Positions 31,269-40,262 of a DNA stretch of 64,000 nt are shown here, one piece after another. Both the position numbers and the translations under genes were made by a program. This DNA comes from Vibrio hyugaensis (GTDB lineage Bacteria; Pseudomonadota; Gammaproteobacteria; Enterobacterales; Vibrionaceae). The DNA is taken from assembly GCF_002906655.1 (NCBI RefSeq), contig NZ_CP025794.1, forward strand, positions 1,736,001 through 1,800,000, written 5' to 3'. Position 1 is the first letter of the stretch. Every line of letters starts with the position of its first letter. The notes under the pieces are model-generated. The model was not told the origin of the DNA. It worked only from the letters and a program-made list of their open reading frames with translations, and searched no databases.

Positions 31269-33080
31269 ATGATGAACCATAAGAGACTCAGTGTACCACG
31301 CTTACTCACTCCTGTTGCACTGGCAATTACGCTCGCCGCCTGTTCTTCAGGCCCGCGCCAACCAGATAGCGTAGACATTACACTAGAGCCTACACAGTCT
31401 GCTCAGAACTACATGATTCAAGCTGATAGCACGGAAGGTAGCCTACAAAACGACTGGTTGATCATGGCTGCAAAAGCGGCGATTCAAGCCAACGAATTGG
31501 ATCAAGCAGAGTTGCTTATCAAGCGACTTGGCCGCCAGCAATTGACCGAAGTTCAACAAGCTGAATGGCAACTGGCTCGAGCGACCATACAACAAAAGCA
31601 AGGCAATTACTCTCAATTGCTGCAAACGTTGAACTTCCAATCATGGTGGAAGCTGCCAAGTGAGCAGTGGAAAGACTACTACCAATTGCGTGCTGACGCT
31701 TATCAAAGTCTGAACCAACCGTTCGAAGCAAACCGCCAGCTCGTAGCTCAAGGTCAATATGCTTCATCCGCGGAACAACGTGAGATCTCTAGCCGAATTT
31801 GGATGAATTTTGGCAGCTATTCTGAAAACGAATTAACGTCATTGCAAACAGCGCCAAATGAAGATGTGCTGGACGGGTGGCTGCAATTAGCTACCTACGC
31901 CAAAACACTTTCAAGTAACTTACCTCAATTACAAAACACGTTAGAGCGCTGGTTAGACGAAAATCCATCACACCCAGCTGCGGTTTATACGCCAGCAGAA
32001 ATCCAAAATATCTTGTCGCTGGATATTGTGAAACCAAACAATACGGCGCTGTTGTTACCACTAACCGGTAAATTTGCACCGCAAGCTCAGTTGATCCGTG
32101 ATGGCTTCATCTTCGCAATGATGAATGATGATGTACGCGACCCAAGTGCAACGTTAACCGTAATTGATACTCACGCGTACAGTGCAGACCAAATCAAACA
32201 GCGCTTAATCAATGAGAATATCGACTTTGTTGTGGGACCACTACAGAAAGAAAACGTTGAGAAGCTGCAAGCAACACTAGATGGCTCTGAAACTGGCGTG
32301 AAGATCCCAGCGCTGGCATTGAACATCCCAGAGGAAGTTCAACCAGGAACAGACATGTGTTACCTAGCACTGTCTCCAGAGCAAGAAGTCGCACAAGCGG
32401 CGAAGTACCTTTTCAATCAGGGCTACCAATTCCCAATGATCTTGGCTCCGAATGGCGCTTACGGTCAGCGTGTGGTTGAAGCCTTCAATGAAGAATGGCG
32501 CAAGTACAGCTCAAATAAAGTGGCTTCGAGCTACTTTGGCGATAAACGTCAGTTACAGAAGAACATTAACAATGTATTCGGTCTACAAGAGAGCCAGCAG
32601 CGTATCGCCCAAATGCAGTCACTGATGCGTATTTCTTTAGAGAGCCCACCACGCAGTCGTCGTGATGTCGATGCGGTTTACATTGTCGCACGAAGCTCTG
32701 AGCTAACACTGATCAAACCCTTTATTGAAGTAGCGATTAACCCAGATGCGAAGCCGCCAAAACTGTTCTCAAACTCACGCAGTAACAGTGGTGGTGCAAC
32801 GTATGAAGATCTATCTGGTGTGGCTTACAGTGACATTCCAATGTTGATCAACCCTGACCCTACCGTTATGGCAGAAATGAACGAGTTATGGTCAGATCAA
32901 TCCAACATGGAAAAACGTTTAGAAGCGCTTGGTATGGACGCCTATAAGCTCATTGGTGAGTTACCACAGATGAAGCTTCTGCCGGGTTACTCAGTAAGCG
33001 GCCAAACAGGTGTACTTAGCATTGACAACAACTGTGTTGTGCAACGCGAGCTAGACTGGGCCGAGCGTGGGGCTCTTTAG
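31269..33080 (+). CDS. lpoA: Outer-membrane lipoprotein activator of PBP1A, LpoA
   Basis: 603 residues. LpoA reaches from the outer membrane through the peptidoglycan to activate the synthase PBP1A. A lipoprotein signal peptide ends in the lipobox LAAC with Cys25. The N-terminal half is TPR-like and helical (repeated AEL/AEW helices, about residues 45-240). The C-terminal half is a periplasmic-binding-protein-like fold beginning NNTALLLPLTGKFAPQAQLI, with VDFVVGPLQKENVEKL and RDVDAVYIVARSSELTLIKP. It lacks the long Ala/Pro-rich insert of the E. coli protein, hence is shorter than its ~678 residues. It begins the lpoA-yraN-diaA-dolP operon. ATG 31272 is an equally likely start. Confidence 0.95.
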   Translation: MMNHKRLSVPRLLTPVALAITLAACSSGPRQPDSVDITLEPTQSAQNYMIQADSTEGSLQNDWLIMAAKAAIQANELDQAELLIKRLGRQQLTEVQQAEWQLARATIQQKQGNYSQLLQTLNFQSWWKLPSEQWKDYYQLRADAYQSLNQPFEANRQLVAQGQYASSAEQREISSRIWMNFGSYSENELTSLQTAPNEDVLDGWLQLATYAKTLSSNLPQLQNTLERWLDENPSHPAAVYTPAEIQNILSLDIVKPNNTALLLPLTGKFAPQAQLIRDGFIFAMMNDDVRDPSATLTVIDTHAYSADQIKQRLINENIDFVVGPLQKENVEKLQATLDGSETGVKIPALALNIPEEVQPGTDMCYLALSPEQEVAQAAKYLFNQGYQFPMILAPNGAYGQRVVEAFNEEWRKYSSNKVASSYFGDKRQLQKNINNVFGLQESQQRIAQMQSLMRISLESPPRSRRDVDAVYIVARSSELTLIKPFIEVAINPDAKPPKLFSNSRSNSGGATYEDLSGVAYSDIPMLINPDPTVMAEMNELWSDQSNMEKRLEALGMDAYKLIGELPQMKLLPGYSVSGQTGVLSIDNNCVVQRELDWAERGAL

Positions 33081-33435
33081 CAAGCGACAAATCGGTGACC
33101 AATACGAAACCCTGGCGAAGCAATATTTGCAGCGTCAGGGTTTACGCTTTATAGCTCAAAACTTTCTGACCAAAGTCGGCGAAATTGATTTAATCTTCCA
33201 ACAAGGTGAAACTATCGTCTTTGTTGAGGTCAAATATCGTAATAATGATCGCTTTGGCTCAGCAGCAGAGATGGTCACCCGCGCAAAAATGCGTAAACTA
33301 GTCAAAACAGCCCAAATTTGGCTAAGCCAGCAAAAACGTATGGCACAAAATATAGATTATCGGTTTGATGTGGTCGCCATTCACGACAGTGGTAGAGACA
33401 TTAACTGGATACAAAATGCAATCTCTGAAGGATAA
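33067..33435 (+). CDS. yraN: YraN (UPF0102) endonuclease-like protein
   Basis: 122 residues. UPF0102 proteins have a Holliday-junction-resolvase-like PD-(D/E)XK fold, but a cellular role is not established. The core motif is GEIDLIFQQGETIVFVEVKY (about residues 38-57), where the aspartate and the E-x-K are the expected metal and catalytic residues. The N-terminus RQIGDQYETLAKQYLQRQGL is typical. The start is GTG 33067, overlapping the end of lpoA by 14 bases, and the gene is followed 3 bp later by diaA. The lpoA-yraN-diaA-dolP order matches E. coli yraM-yraN-diaA-yraP. Confidence 0.93.
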   Translation: MGLFSKRQIGDQYETLAKQYLQRQGLRFIAQNFLTKVGEIDLIFQQGETIVFVEVKYRNNDRFGSAAEMVTRAKMRKLVKTAQIWLSQQKRMAQNIDYRFDVVAIHDSGRDINWIQNAISEG

Positions 33436-34029
<594 letters not shown>

Positions 34030-34051
34030 TCCAGATTGAGAGTTTAGAATT

Positions 34052-34726
34052 ATGATACGTAGTTTTGTCATTTTATGTGCAGCACTCAGTATGAGTGGTT
34101 GTGCAGGTTTATTTATTGCCGGGGCAGCGACAACTGCTAATATCGTCACTGATACGCGAACCACAAAAGAGATTTGGCAAGACAACAACATCGAATTCGA
34201 AGTTGCGGCCATCGGTAACAAAGCCCCCTTCAAAGGCAAAGCTCGTATCGTCGCTAGCGCATACAACGGAACGGTTGTTCTAATGGGACAAGCACCGACT
34301 CAAGAACTCATCAATGAGTTTGAAAATCGAGCACGTGAAGTTGATGGCGTTGAGAACATCCATAATCAAATTAAACAGAAAGAGCCACTGAGCGTAACTC
34401 AAATCAGCAACGACAGTTGGATTACCACAAAAGTAAAATCCGCCTTGTTGACTGACAGCGATCTAAACGGTGTGAAAGTAAAAGTCATTACCGAAGACAG
34501 CGACGTATTCTTATTTGGTTACGTGACACCTGAGCAAAGTCAGAAAGCGACTGATATCGCACGAAACATTTCTGGAGTAAAACAAGTCATTAAAGGGTTC
34601 CAATACGGCGATGAAAAACCACTCGAAGTGGAAGAGTCCGAAGTGGTGAAAAGCCAAGAAGCTGAAGTCAGTGACTTGAATACGACAACGAAAGCAACGC
34701 CGATAGAAGAAACCGACGTGAATTAG
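34052..34726 (+). CDS. dolP: Outer-membrane BON-domain lipoprotein DolP
   Basis: 224 residues. DolP (formerly YraP) is an outer-membrane lipoprotein that supports envelope integrity and localises to division sites. The lipobox MSGC places the lipidated cysteine at residue 17. Two BON domains follow: about residues 45-113 (ending GVENIHNQIKQ) and about 122-190 (ending GVKQVIKGFQYG). The last ~35 residues are acidic and unstructured, a longer tail than in E. coli. It is the last gene of the lpoA operon and ends at the terminator at 34752-34780. In E. coli the gene belongs to the sigma-E regulon; I did not find a clear sigma-E site directly upstream. Confidence 0.93.
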   Translation: MIRSFVILCAALSMSGCAGLFIAGAATTANIVTDTRTTKEIWQDNNIEFEVAAIGNKAPFKGKARIVASAYNGTVVLMGQAPTQELINEFENRAREVDGVENIHNQIKQKEPLSVTQISNDSWITTKVKSALLTDSDLNGVKVKVITEDSDVFLFGYVTPEQSQKATDIARNISGVKQVIKGFQYGDEKPLEVEESEVVKSQEAEVSDLNTTTKATPIEETDVN

Positions 34727-34751
34727 TGTTGCAGCGTAGATAAATGAAAAG

Positions 34752-34780
34752 AAAAAAGCAGCGTAAACGCTGCTTTTTTT
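34752..34780. terminator. Bidirectional terminator between dolP and sspB
   Basis: AAAAAGCAGCG (34753-34763) and CGCTGCTTTTT (34768-34778) form an 11-bp stem with loop TAAA. T and A tracts flank it on either side. It touches the sspB stop codon, so it can serve both convergent genes. Confidence 0.9.
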
Positions 34781-35262
34781 TATTTGATAACTCTTAAGCT
34801 CGGTCTGCCTTTCGGGCGAGGCGTTTCTTCCTCTTCCGATTCGGTTTCCGCAACCTCAGAAGGCTCATCGCTTACGGTAGAGAACGTTGGAGATACATCT
34901 TCCTCAACAATCCCTTCTTCTTCGATGTGAGTGTAAGCTTCTTCAGGCTCAAACATAGTCCCAGCGCCATTCTCGCGAGCATAGATAGCTTGAACAGCAT
35001 ACACTGGCACGATAACGGAATGCGGGCGACCACTAAAGCGAGCTTGAAAGGTAATCGCATCATTACCCAACTCTAGATGACCAACAGCACGTGGAGCAAT
35101 ATTCAAGATGATTTGACCATCTTGAATAAACTCAACTGGTACACGCACACCTGGCATAGTTGCATCTACAACCAAGTGCGGAGTTAAGTCGTTGTCTACT
35201 AGCCAATCGTAAAATGCACGAAGCATATACGGACGGCGAGCAGTCATTTTAGCAATATCCAT
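34780..35262 (-). CDS. sspB: ClpXP adaptor SspB
   Basis: 160 residues. SspB delivers ssrA-tagged and some other substrates to ClpXP. The folded substrate-binding domain (about residues 1-115) begins RRPYMLRAFYDWLVDNDLTP and includes GQIILNIAPRAVGHLELGND and ARENGAGTMFEPE. An acidic flexible linker of ~35 residues then leads to the ClpX-binding tail GRPSLRVIK. It is 22 bp downstream of sspA and co-transcribed with it. I kept the first ATG (MDIAKMTARR), since homologs begin with a similar MDLSQLTPRR. Confidence 0.96.
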   Translation of the reverse strand: MDIAKMTARRPYMLRAFYDWLVDNDLTPHLVVDATMPGVRVPVEFIQDGQIILNIAPRAVGHLELGNDAITFQARFSGRPHSVIVPVYAVQAIYARENGAGTMFEPEEAYTHIEEEGIVEEDVSPTFSTVSDEPSEVAETESEEEETPRPKGRPSLRVIK

Positions 35263-35284
35263 AACAAGTAAACTGAACCGTTAA

Positions 35285-35920
35285 TTAGCGAACTAGGCGC
35301 ATTTCACGTTCAGCTTCTGTTAGAGAAGCTAGGAATGAATCACGTTCAAACACGCGGTTCATGTAAACCTTGATTTCTTTTGAGCCAGGGCCAACAAGAT
35401 CAATACCTAGTTGAGGTAGACGCCACAATAGTGGTGCTAGGTAACAATCGATTAGGCTGAACTCTTCACTCATGAAGTATTCGTACTCAGCAAAGATAGG
35501 CGCTAGAGTCAGAAGATCATTACGTAGTTTAGTACGCGCTTTTTCTGATTCTTCCGCGTTACCCTTAACCACTTTTTCAGCGAGTGAGTACCAGTTACGT
35601 TCGATACGGTACATCATCAAACGGCTGTTACCACGAGCTACTGGGTAAACAGGCATTAGAGGTGGATGAGGGAAACGCTCGTCCAGGTACTCCATGATGA
35701 TTTTTGAATCGTAAAGAGCTAGCTCACGGTCAACAAGAGTTGGCACTGATTTGTATGGGTTTAACTCTACAAGCTCAGCAGGAAGGTTTGCTTCATCTAC
35801 AAGCTCAACTTCAACGCTTACGCCTTTTTCAGCTAGTACGATGCGAACCTGATGGCTATACAAATCTGATGCACTCGAGAAAAGAGTCATCACAGAACGT
35901 TTATTGGCAGCTACAGCCAT
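35285..35920 (-). CDS. sspA: Stringent starvation protein A (RNA polymerase-associated)
   Basis: 211 residues (E. coli 212). SspA has a glutathione-transferase fold but binds RNA polymerase and affects stationary-phase and stress gene expression. The thioredoxin-like N-terminal domain begins RSVMTLFSSASDLYSHQVRI and contains LNPYKSVPTLVDRELALYDS. The C-terminal helical domain includes EEFSLIDCYLAPLLWRLPQLG. The family PHP motif is visible as FPHPPLMPVYPVARG (about residues 83-97). It is separated from the upstream petABC genes by a strong terminator, so its promoter must lie in the ~100 bp between. Confidence 0.96.
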   Translation of the reverse strand: MAVAANKRSVMTLFSSASDLYSHQVRIVLAEKGVSVEVELVDEANLPAELVELNPYKSVPTLVDRELALYDSKIIMEYLDERFPHPPLMPVYPVARGNSRLMMYRIERNWYSLAEKVVKGNAEESEKARTKLRNDLLTLAPIFAEYEYFMSEEFSLIDCYLAPLLWRLPQLGIDLVGPGSKEIKVYMNRVFERDSFLASLTEAEREMRLVR

Positions 35921-35940
35921 GGAGCCCTCCAGTACACTTA

Positions 35941-35974
35941 CAAATAAAAATAATGGAGGCGCTAGCCTCCATTA
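35941..35974 (-). terminator. Rho-independent terminator of petABC
   Basis: TAATGGAGGC (35951-35960) and GCCTCCATTA (35965-35974) form a 10-bp stem with loop GCTA. On the minus strand it is followed by TTTTTATTTG, 44 bases after the petC stop. Confidence 0.85.
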
Positions 35975-36017
35975 TTCGTCAATTAAAATTGGGAATTAGC
36001 ACGGTATGATAGCACAA

Positions 36018-36755
36018 TTAATGCACATCACGCCAATACTCTTTCTTGAGCAACACGACAACGATAGTTAATAGAACTAGGAAGCCCATTACCCACCAGC
36101 CAATTGCATGACGTTCTAGTTGAACAGGGTCACCGGAGTACACCAAGAAGTTCACGAGGTCGCCGACTGCTTTGTCGTATTCGCCAGAACTTAGCTCACC
36201 AGTACCGCTGGTTTGTGTGCCAACAACGACTTGTACTTCTTCACCATCTACGATTTTAGTGCCGTAAACTGGCATAGGAATACCTTGAAGCTCTTCAAGC
36301 ACATGCGGCATACCAACACTTGGGAATACAATGTTGTTCACCCCAAATGGACGAGATGGGTCAACATAGAAAGAACGCAGGTAAGTGTATAGCCAATCTG
36401 CACCACGAACTCGAGCAACCAAAGTTAAGTCTGGTGGCGGTGCACCAAACCAGTCAGCCGCTTGCTTCGCAGGCATTGCATTTACCATTAGATCACCAAC
36501 CTTTGCTTCTGGATCGAAGATCAGGTTTTCTTTCATTAGATCAATCGGAATATCCAAGTCTGTCGCAACACGCTCGTAACGCTGGTATTGCGTTGAGTGA
36601 CAAGCAAAACAGTAGTTCATGAATAGCTTCGCGCCATTTTGCAGCGAAGCCTTATCCGTTAAGTCCACGTTCGCCTTATCTAACGGAACGTTGGCACCCG
36701 CTGCCATAGCAAGAGACGGCAGCATAGCAAATAGAATTACAATCCACTTCTTCAT
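36018..36755 (-). CDS. petC: Cytochrome c1 of the bc1 complex
   Basis: 245 residues. It is the membrane-anchored cytochrome c1 that passes electrons from the Rieske centre to soluble cytochrome c. A cleavable signal peptide ends near AMA at residue 18. The heme site is CFACH with Cys49, Cys52 and His53; the likely axial methionine lies in PSVGMPHVLEE. A single C-terminal transmembrane helix (WWVMGFLVLLTIVVVLL) precedes a short charged tail. It overlaps petB by 4 bases. Presence of bc1 is expected for respiring vibrios. Confidence 0.97.
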   Translation of the reverse strand: MKKWIVILFAMLPSLAMAAGANVPLDKANVDLTDKASLQNGAKLFMNYCFACHSTQYQRYERVATDLDIPIDLMKENLIFDPEAKVGDLMVNAMPAKQAADWFGAPPPDLTLVARVRGADWLYTYLRSFYVDPSRPFGVNNIVFPSVGMPHVLEELQGIPMPVYGTKIVDGEEVQVVVGTQTSGTGELSSGEYDKAVGDLVNFLVYSGDPVQLERHAIGWWVMGFLVLLTIVVVLLKKEYWRDVH

Positions 36756-38017
36756 TTGAATGTCACCCTCTCTGGTAGTGGTTTGGTTGCTTCATTTTTG
36801 CTGTAGAAGAACAGCAATACAAAGAACATGAAGTAACACAAGCTAAAGATCTGAGACAGAATCGTGTACAACGGCGTTGCCGGCAATGCACCCAAAATAC
36901 CCAGAGCAATAAAGGCGATAGTGAATTGAATAATATTAAATAGATGGATCTTACTACGGTAACGGTACGAACGTACTTTACAGCGATCCAGCCAAGGAAG
37001 AACAAACAGCACCACAATAGACGCGCCCATTAGGATTACACCCAATAGTTTGTCTGGAACCGCACGCAAGATTGCGTAAAACGGCGTGAAGTACCATACC
37101 GGAGCGATGTGCTCAGGTGTCTTCAATGGGTTTGCTGCCTCAAAGTTAGGCGGCTCAAGGAAGTACCCACCCATTTCTGGGTTGAAGAACAATACATAAC
37201 AGAAGAAGAACAAGAAGCCAGCAACACCAACAAGATCCTTAACCGTACCGTATGGATGGAAAGGAATTGAGTCGATGATGTCGTATTTCTTCGTGTAGTA
37301 TTCGTGGAACTTAAATTGCGTATTGTAATCGTCACCCATAGAGCCTTTTGGTAGCTTCGTTTCGATACCATCAGGGTTGTTAGAGCCGACTTCGTGCAGG
37401 GCCAGTACGTGTAGCACAACAAGAAGAAGCAGAACGATAGGTAGTGCAATTACATGTAGTGCGAAGAAACGGTTTAGTGTTGCACCTGAGATGATGTAGT
37501 CACCACGGATCCAAAGCGTTAGGTCGTCGCCAATAACAGGAATCGCACCAAATAGAGAAATGATTACCTGGGCACCCCAATATGACATCTGACCCCATGG
37601 TAGTAGATAACCCATGAACGCTTCTGCCATTAGAACCAAGAAGATCAACATACCGAAGATCCACAGTAGCTCACGAGGCTTTTGGTAAGAACCGTAGATC
37701 AGACCACGGAACATGTGTAGGTACACAACGACAAAGAACGCCGAAGCGCCAGTTGAGTGCATGTAACGCAATAGCCAACCGTACTCAACATCACGCATGA
37801 TGTATTCAATAGAAGCAAACGCGCCATCGCCAGACGGAACGTAGTTCATCGTTAGCCAAATACCTGTAAGAATCTGGTTAACAAGTACCAACATTGCCAA
37901 GGAACCGAAAAGGTACCAAAAGTTGAAGTTCTTTGGCATTGGGTATTCAGACAAGTGCTTTTTATAAGCATTCATCGCTGGAATACGTTTTTCTACCCAG
38001 TCTAATATCGCTTGCAT
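36752..38017 (-). CDS. petB: Cytochrome b of the bc1 complex
   Basis: 421 residues, full-length cytochrome b. It carries hemes bL and bH and the quinol sites. About eight transmembrane helices are seen. Heme-ligand histidines lie in GWLLRYMHSTGASAFFVVVY and in FFALHVIALPIVLLLLVVLH. The Qo-site motif is PVWYFTPFYAILRAVPDK (PEWY-like, with V in place of E). The gene shares a base with the petA stop and overlaps petC by 4 bases, forming a tightly coupled operon. Confidence 0.97.
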   Translation of the reverse strand: MQAILDWVEKRIPAMNAYKKHLSEYPMPKNFNFWYLFGSLAMLVLVNQILTGIWLTMNYVPSGDGAFASIEYIMRDVEYGWLLRYMHSTGASAFFVVVYLHMFRGLIYGSYQKPRELLWIFGMLIFLVLMAEAFMGYLLPWGQMSYWGAQVIISLFGAIPVIGDDLTLWIRGDYIISGATLNRFFALHVIALPIVLLLLVVLHVLALHEVGSNNPDGIETKLPKGSMGDDYNTQFKFHEYYTKKYDIIDSIPFHPYGTVKDLVGVAGFLFFFCYVLFFNPEMGGYFLEPPNFEAANPLKTPEHIAPVWYFTPFYAILRAVPDKLLGVILMGASIVVLFVLPWLDRCKVRSYRYRSKIHLFNIIQFTIAFIALGILGALPATPLYTILSQIFSLCYFMFFVLLFFYSKNEATKPLPERVTFK

Positions 38018-38607
38018 TATGCATCTCCCTCATCAACACCGATCATGAGCTTGGTGTCGCTCAAGTACATGTGCTTAGGAACGACCAAGTTCAGTGGCGC
38101 TGGAACACCCTGGAACACTCGACCAGCCATATCAAACTTAGAACCATGACAAGGACAGAAGAAGCCCGACTTAACGCCTTGTACTTGTTCTGAGAACGTA
38201 TCTGGTAGGTAAGTAGGTGAACAGCCCAAGTGAGTACAGAAACCAACCGCCACAAAATACTCAGGTTTGATCGAGCGGTACTCGTTCTGAGCATAAACTG
38301 GTTGTTGTTCCATTTCTGATTGCGGGTCACGAAGCTGACCATCAATACTCTTAAGATTATCGACCACTTCTTGAGTTCGGCGTACTACCCATACAGGCTT
38401 ACCCTGCCACTCAACACGGACCATTTGGCCTGGTTCAATTTTACTGATATCCACTTCCACCGGCGCGCCAGCAGCTTTCGCTTTGGCACTCGGGTTCCAT
38501 GATTTGATAAAAGGAACGGCGACGGCAGCTGCCCCTAAGCCACCAACAACTGCCGTTGTAGCGGTTAGAAAACGCCTGCGACCGTTATTTAAAGGCGCGT
38601 TGCTCAT
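38017..38607 (-). CDS. petA: Ubiquinol-cytochrome c reductase Rieske iron-sulfur subunit
   Basis: 196 residues. It carries the Rieske 2Fe-2S cluster of bc1. The N-terminus has a twin-arginine signal anchor, GRRRFLTATTAVVGG, so the folded protein is expected to use the Tat pathway and stay anchored by that helix. Cluster ligands are CTHLGC (about residues 123-128) and CPCHGS (about 152-157), with the two cysteine-histidine pairs intact. It begins the petABC operon; the promoter at 38706-38734 lies about 100 bases upstream. Confidence 0.97.
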   Translation of the reverse strand: MSNAPLNNGRRRFLTATTAVVGGLGAAAVAVPFIKSWNPSAKAKAAGAPVEVDISKIEPGQMVRVEWQGKPVWVVRRTQEVVDNLKSIDGQLRDPQSEMEQQPVYAQNEYRSIKPEYFVAVGFCTHLGCSPTYLPDTFSEQVQGVKSGFFCPCHGSKFDMAGRVFQGVPAPLNLVVPKHMYLSDTKLMIGVDEGDA

Positions 38608-38705
38608 CCAAACATTCTCCCATTTGCTCCCTTTGGATCGTTATTATTCCGCTTATAAGAGCATGGCTAACAAATTATGAATTTAGTTCTATTTATTGGG
38701 GGGAA

Positions 38706-38734
38706 ATGATAAAGAAAACCCTACTTTTTGACAA
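38706..38734 (-). promoter_or_regulatory. Promoter of petABC
   Basis: TTGTCA (38734-38729) and TATCAT (38711-38706) are 17 bases apart on the minus strand, giving a leader of about 90 bases before petA. Confidence 0.55.
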
Positions 38735-39079
38735 GATAAAGCTACCTTTTTGTAACATTTGTGAGGCAAATCGCCCACGCCGTCACAAAAGCGGCAAAAT
38801 TATAAAAAATAGATGTGATTTGTAACAAGAAAGCGAAACGAATAACGACTAAAAACAAGAGCTAACGCCTTTTATTTCGGTTGTTTTCAGCGGATTAAGC
38901 AGAAAGATATTTCAAGAATGTGAAGGTACTCTCCACTTTTATCATGTGCGATTTGTAGCACGAATAAATTGCATAAAGCAGTACATAAGACAAACAAATG
39001 TTGCCAGGATATTAAGGAGAGGTGCTGAAGCGACGGGAAACAAAAAACAGACGTTTAACTGAGGTTATAAAAACAGAAG
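38735..39079. other. petA-rpsI intergenic region, no gene recognised
   Basis: About 345 A/T-rich bases between the petA promoter and the rpsI terminator. I see no coding frame of interest, repeat or RNA signature. Confidence 0.5.
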
Positions 39080-39117
39080 GCTATAAAAACAAAAAGCTCG
39101 GCATATAGCCGAGCTTT
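39080..39117 (-). terminator. Rho-independent terminator of rplM-rpsI
   Basis: AAAGCTCGGC (39093-39102) and GCCGAGCTTT (39108-39117) form a 10-bp stem with loop ATATA. On the minus strand it runs into TTTTTGTTTTT, about 55 bases after the rpsI stop. Confidence 0.9.
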
Positions 39118-39171
39118 GGTACACAGTATCCAGAGAAACTCTGGAAAAGCATAATTTCCAGTAAGAGGAAA

Positions 39172-39564
39172 TTAACGCTTAGAGAACTGTGGACGACGAC
39201 GTGCTTTACGTAGACCAACTTTCTTACGTTCAACGCAACGAGCGTCACGAGTAACGTAACCAGCTGCACGTAGAGCAGGACGGAAAGACTCATCGTACTC
39301 CATAAGAGCGCGAGTGATACCGTGACGGATAGCACCAGCTTGACCAGAAATACCGCCACCTTTAACAGTAACGTATAGGTCTAGCTTCTCAGTTAGTTCA
39401 ACTAGCTCAAGAGGTTGTTTAACAACCATGCGAGAAGTTGGACGACCGAAGTACTCATCAAGGCTACGCTTGTTGATTACGATGTTGCCGCTGCCTGGTT
39501 TGATGAAAACACGCGCAGCTGAGCTTTTGCGACGGCCAGTGCCGTAGTATTGATTCTCTGCCAT
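39172..39564 (-). CDS. rpsI: Small ribosomal subunit protein S9
   Basis: 130 residues, same length as E. coli S9. It contacts the head of the 30S subunit, and its C-terminal tail reaches the P-site tRNA. The sequence runs from [20 protein letters not shown] to the basic tail [17 protein letters not shown], which is fully conserved. I chose ATG 39564 instead of the upstream in-frame codon at 39579, which would run into the rplM stop region. It lies 15 bp after rplM and shares its transcript. Confidence 0.99.
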   Translation of the reverse strand: MAENQYYGTGRRKSSAARVFIKPGSGNIVINKRSLDEYFGRPTSRMVVKQPLELVELTEKLDLYVTVKGGGISGQAGAIRHGITRALMEYDESFRPALRAAGYVTRDARCVERKKVGLRKARRRPQFSKR

Positions 39565-39579
39565 TTTCGAAATCCCCAA

Positions 39580-40008
39580 TTAGATGTCTAGTACTTGTGG
39601 TTGTTGAGCAACATGGTTGTGCTCAGCGCCCGCGTAAACTTTAAGCTTACGGTACATAGCACGGCCTAGAGGACCACGTGGAAGCATGCCTTTAACTGCT
39701 AGCTCAAGAACCATCTCAGGTTTACGATCGATCAACTTTTCAAAAGTGATAGATTTTAGACCACCTGGGAATTCAGAGTGACGGTAGTACACTTTGCCTT
39801 TAGCTTTGTTGCCAGTTACAGCAACTTTCTCAGCGTTGATAACGATGATGTAATCACCAGTGTCAACGTGAGGAGTGTACTCAGCTTTATGTTTGCCACG
39901 TAGGCGAGATGCAATTTCACTTGCTAGACGGCCAAGAGTTTTACCCTCTGCGTCTACAACATACCAGTCGCGTTTTACAGTTTCTGGTTTAGCAACGAAA
40001 GTTTTCAT
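39580..40008 (-). CDS. rplM: Large ribosomal subunit protein L13
   Basis: 142 residues, equal to E. coli L13. It is an early assembly protein of the 50S subunit. Conserved segments are [20 protein letters not shown] (about residues 19-38), [18 protein letters not shown] and [20 protein letters not shown]. In E. coli L13 represses its own operon through the mRNA leader; the hairpin at 40047-40066, just before the ribosome site, may serve that role here. Confidence 0.99.
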   Translation of the reverse strand: MKTFVAKPETVKRDWYVVDAEGKTLGRLASEIASRLRGKHKAEYTPHVDTGDYIIVINAEKVAVTGNKAKGKVYYRHSEFPGGLKSITFEKLIDRKPEMVLELAVKGMLPRGPLGRAMYRKLKVYAGAEHNHVAQQPQVLDI

Positions 40009-40046
40009 GCTAATAATAACCCGTTAATTAAATTTTAAACTTTAAA

Positions 40047-40066
40047 GGAACACAGTATTGTGTTCC
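40047..40066 (-). promoter_or_regulatory. Leader hairpin of rplM-rpsI mRNA
   Basis: GGAACACA (40047-40054) and TGTGTTCC (40059-40066) form a perfect 8-bp stem with a 4-base loop in the untranslated leader, about 40 bases before the rplM start, followed on the minus strand by TTTAAAGTTTAAAATTT. It could be a ribosomal-protein binding site or a partial attenuator. Confidence 0.5.
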
Positions 40067-40174
40067 CACACTGTCTAAGAGCCCAGTCATCACCCCTTCG
40101 AGTCGTTGGTTCTCTCGACCTTCTATGCCGAAATAACTTCGATATTCAGGTCTGCAGTAACGGTGGGTCGCAGG

Positions 40175-40203
40175 ATTATAGAGAAGAGCGAAGAAAAAAT
40201 CAC
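40175..40203 (-). promoter_or_regulatory. Promoter of rplM-rpsI
   Basis: A perfect TATAAT (40180-40175) is followed by a G/C-rich discriminator CCTGCGACCC, as expected of a stringently controlled ribosomal promoter. The -35 region (GTGATT at 17 bases spacing) is poor. The implied leader is about 160 bases. Confidence 0.55.
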
Positions 40204-40262
40204 CTTTTTTTGCGCCAAATCACTAATTTTTTCTTCACTTTTTTAAGATGAGTTGCTGTTTT

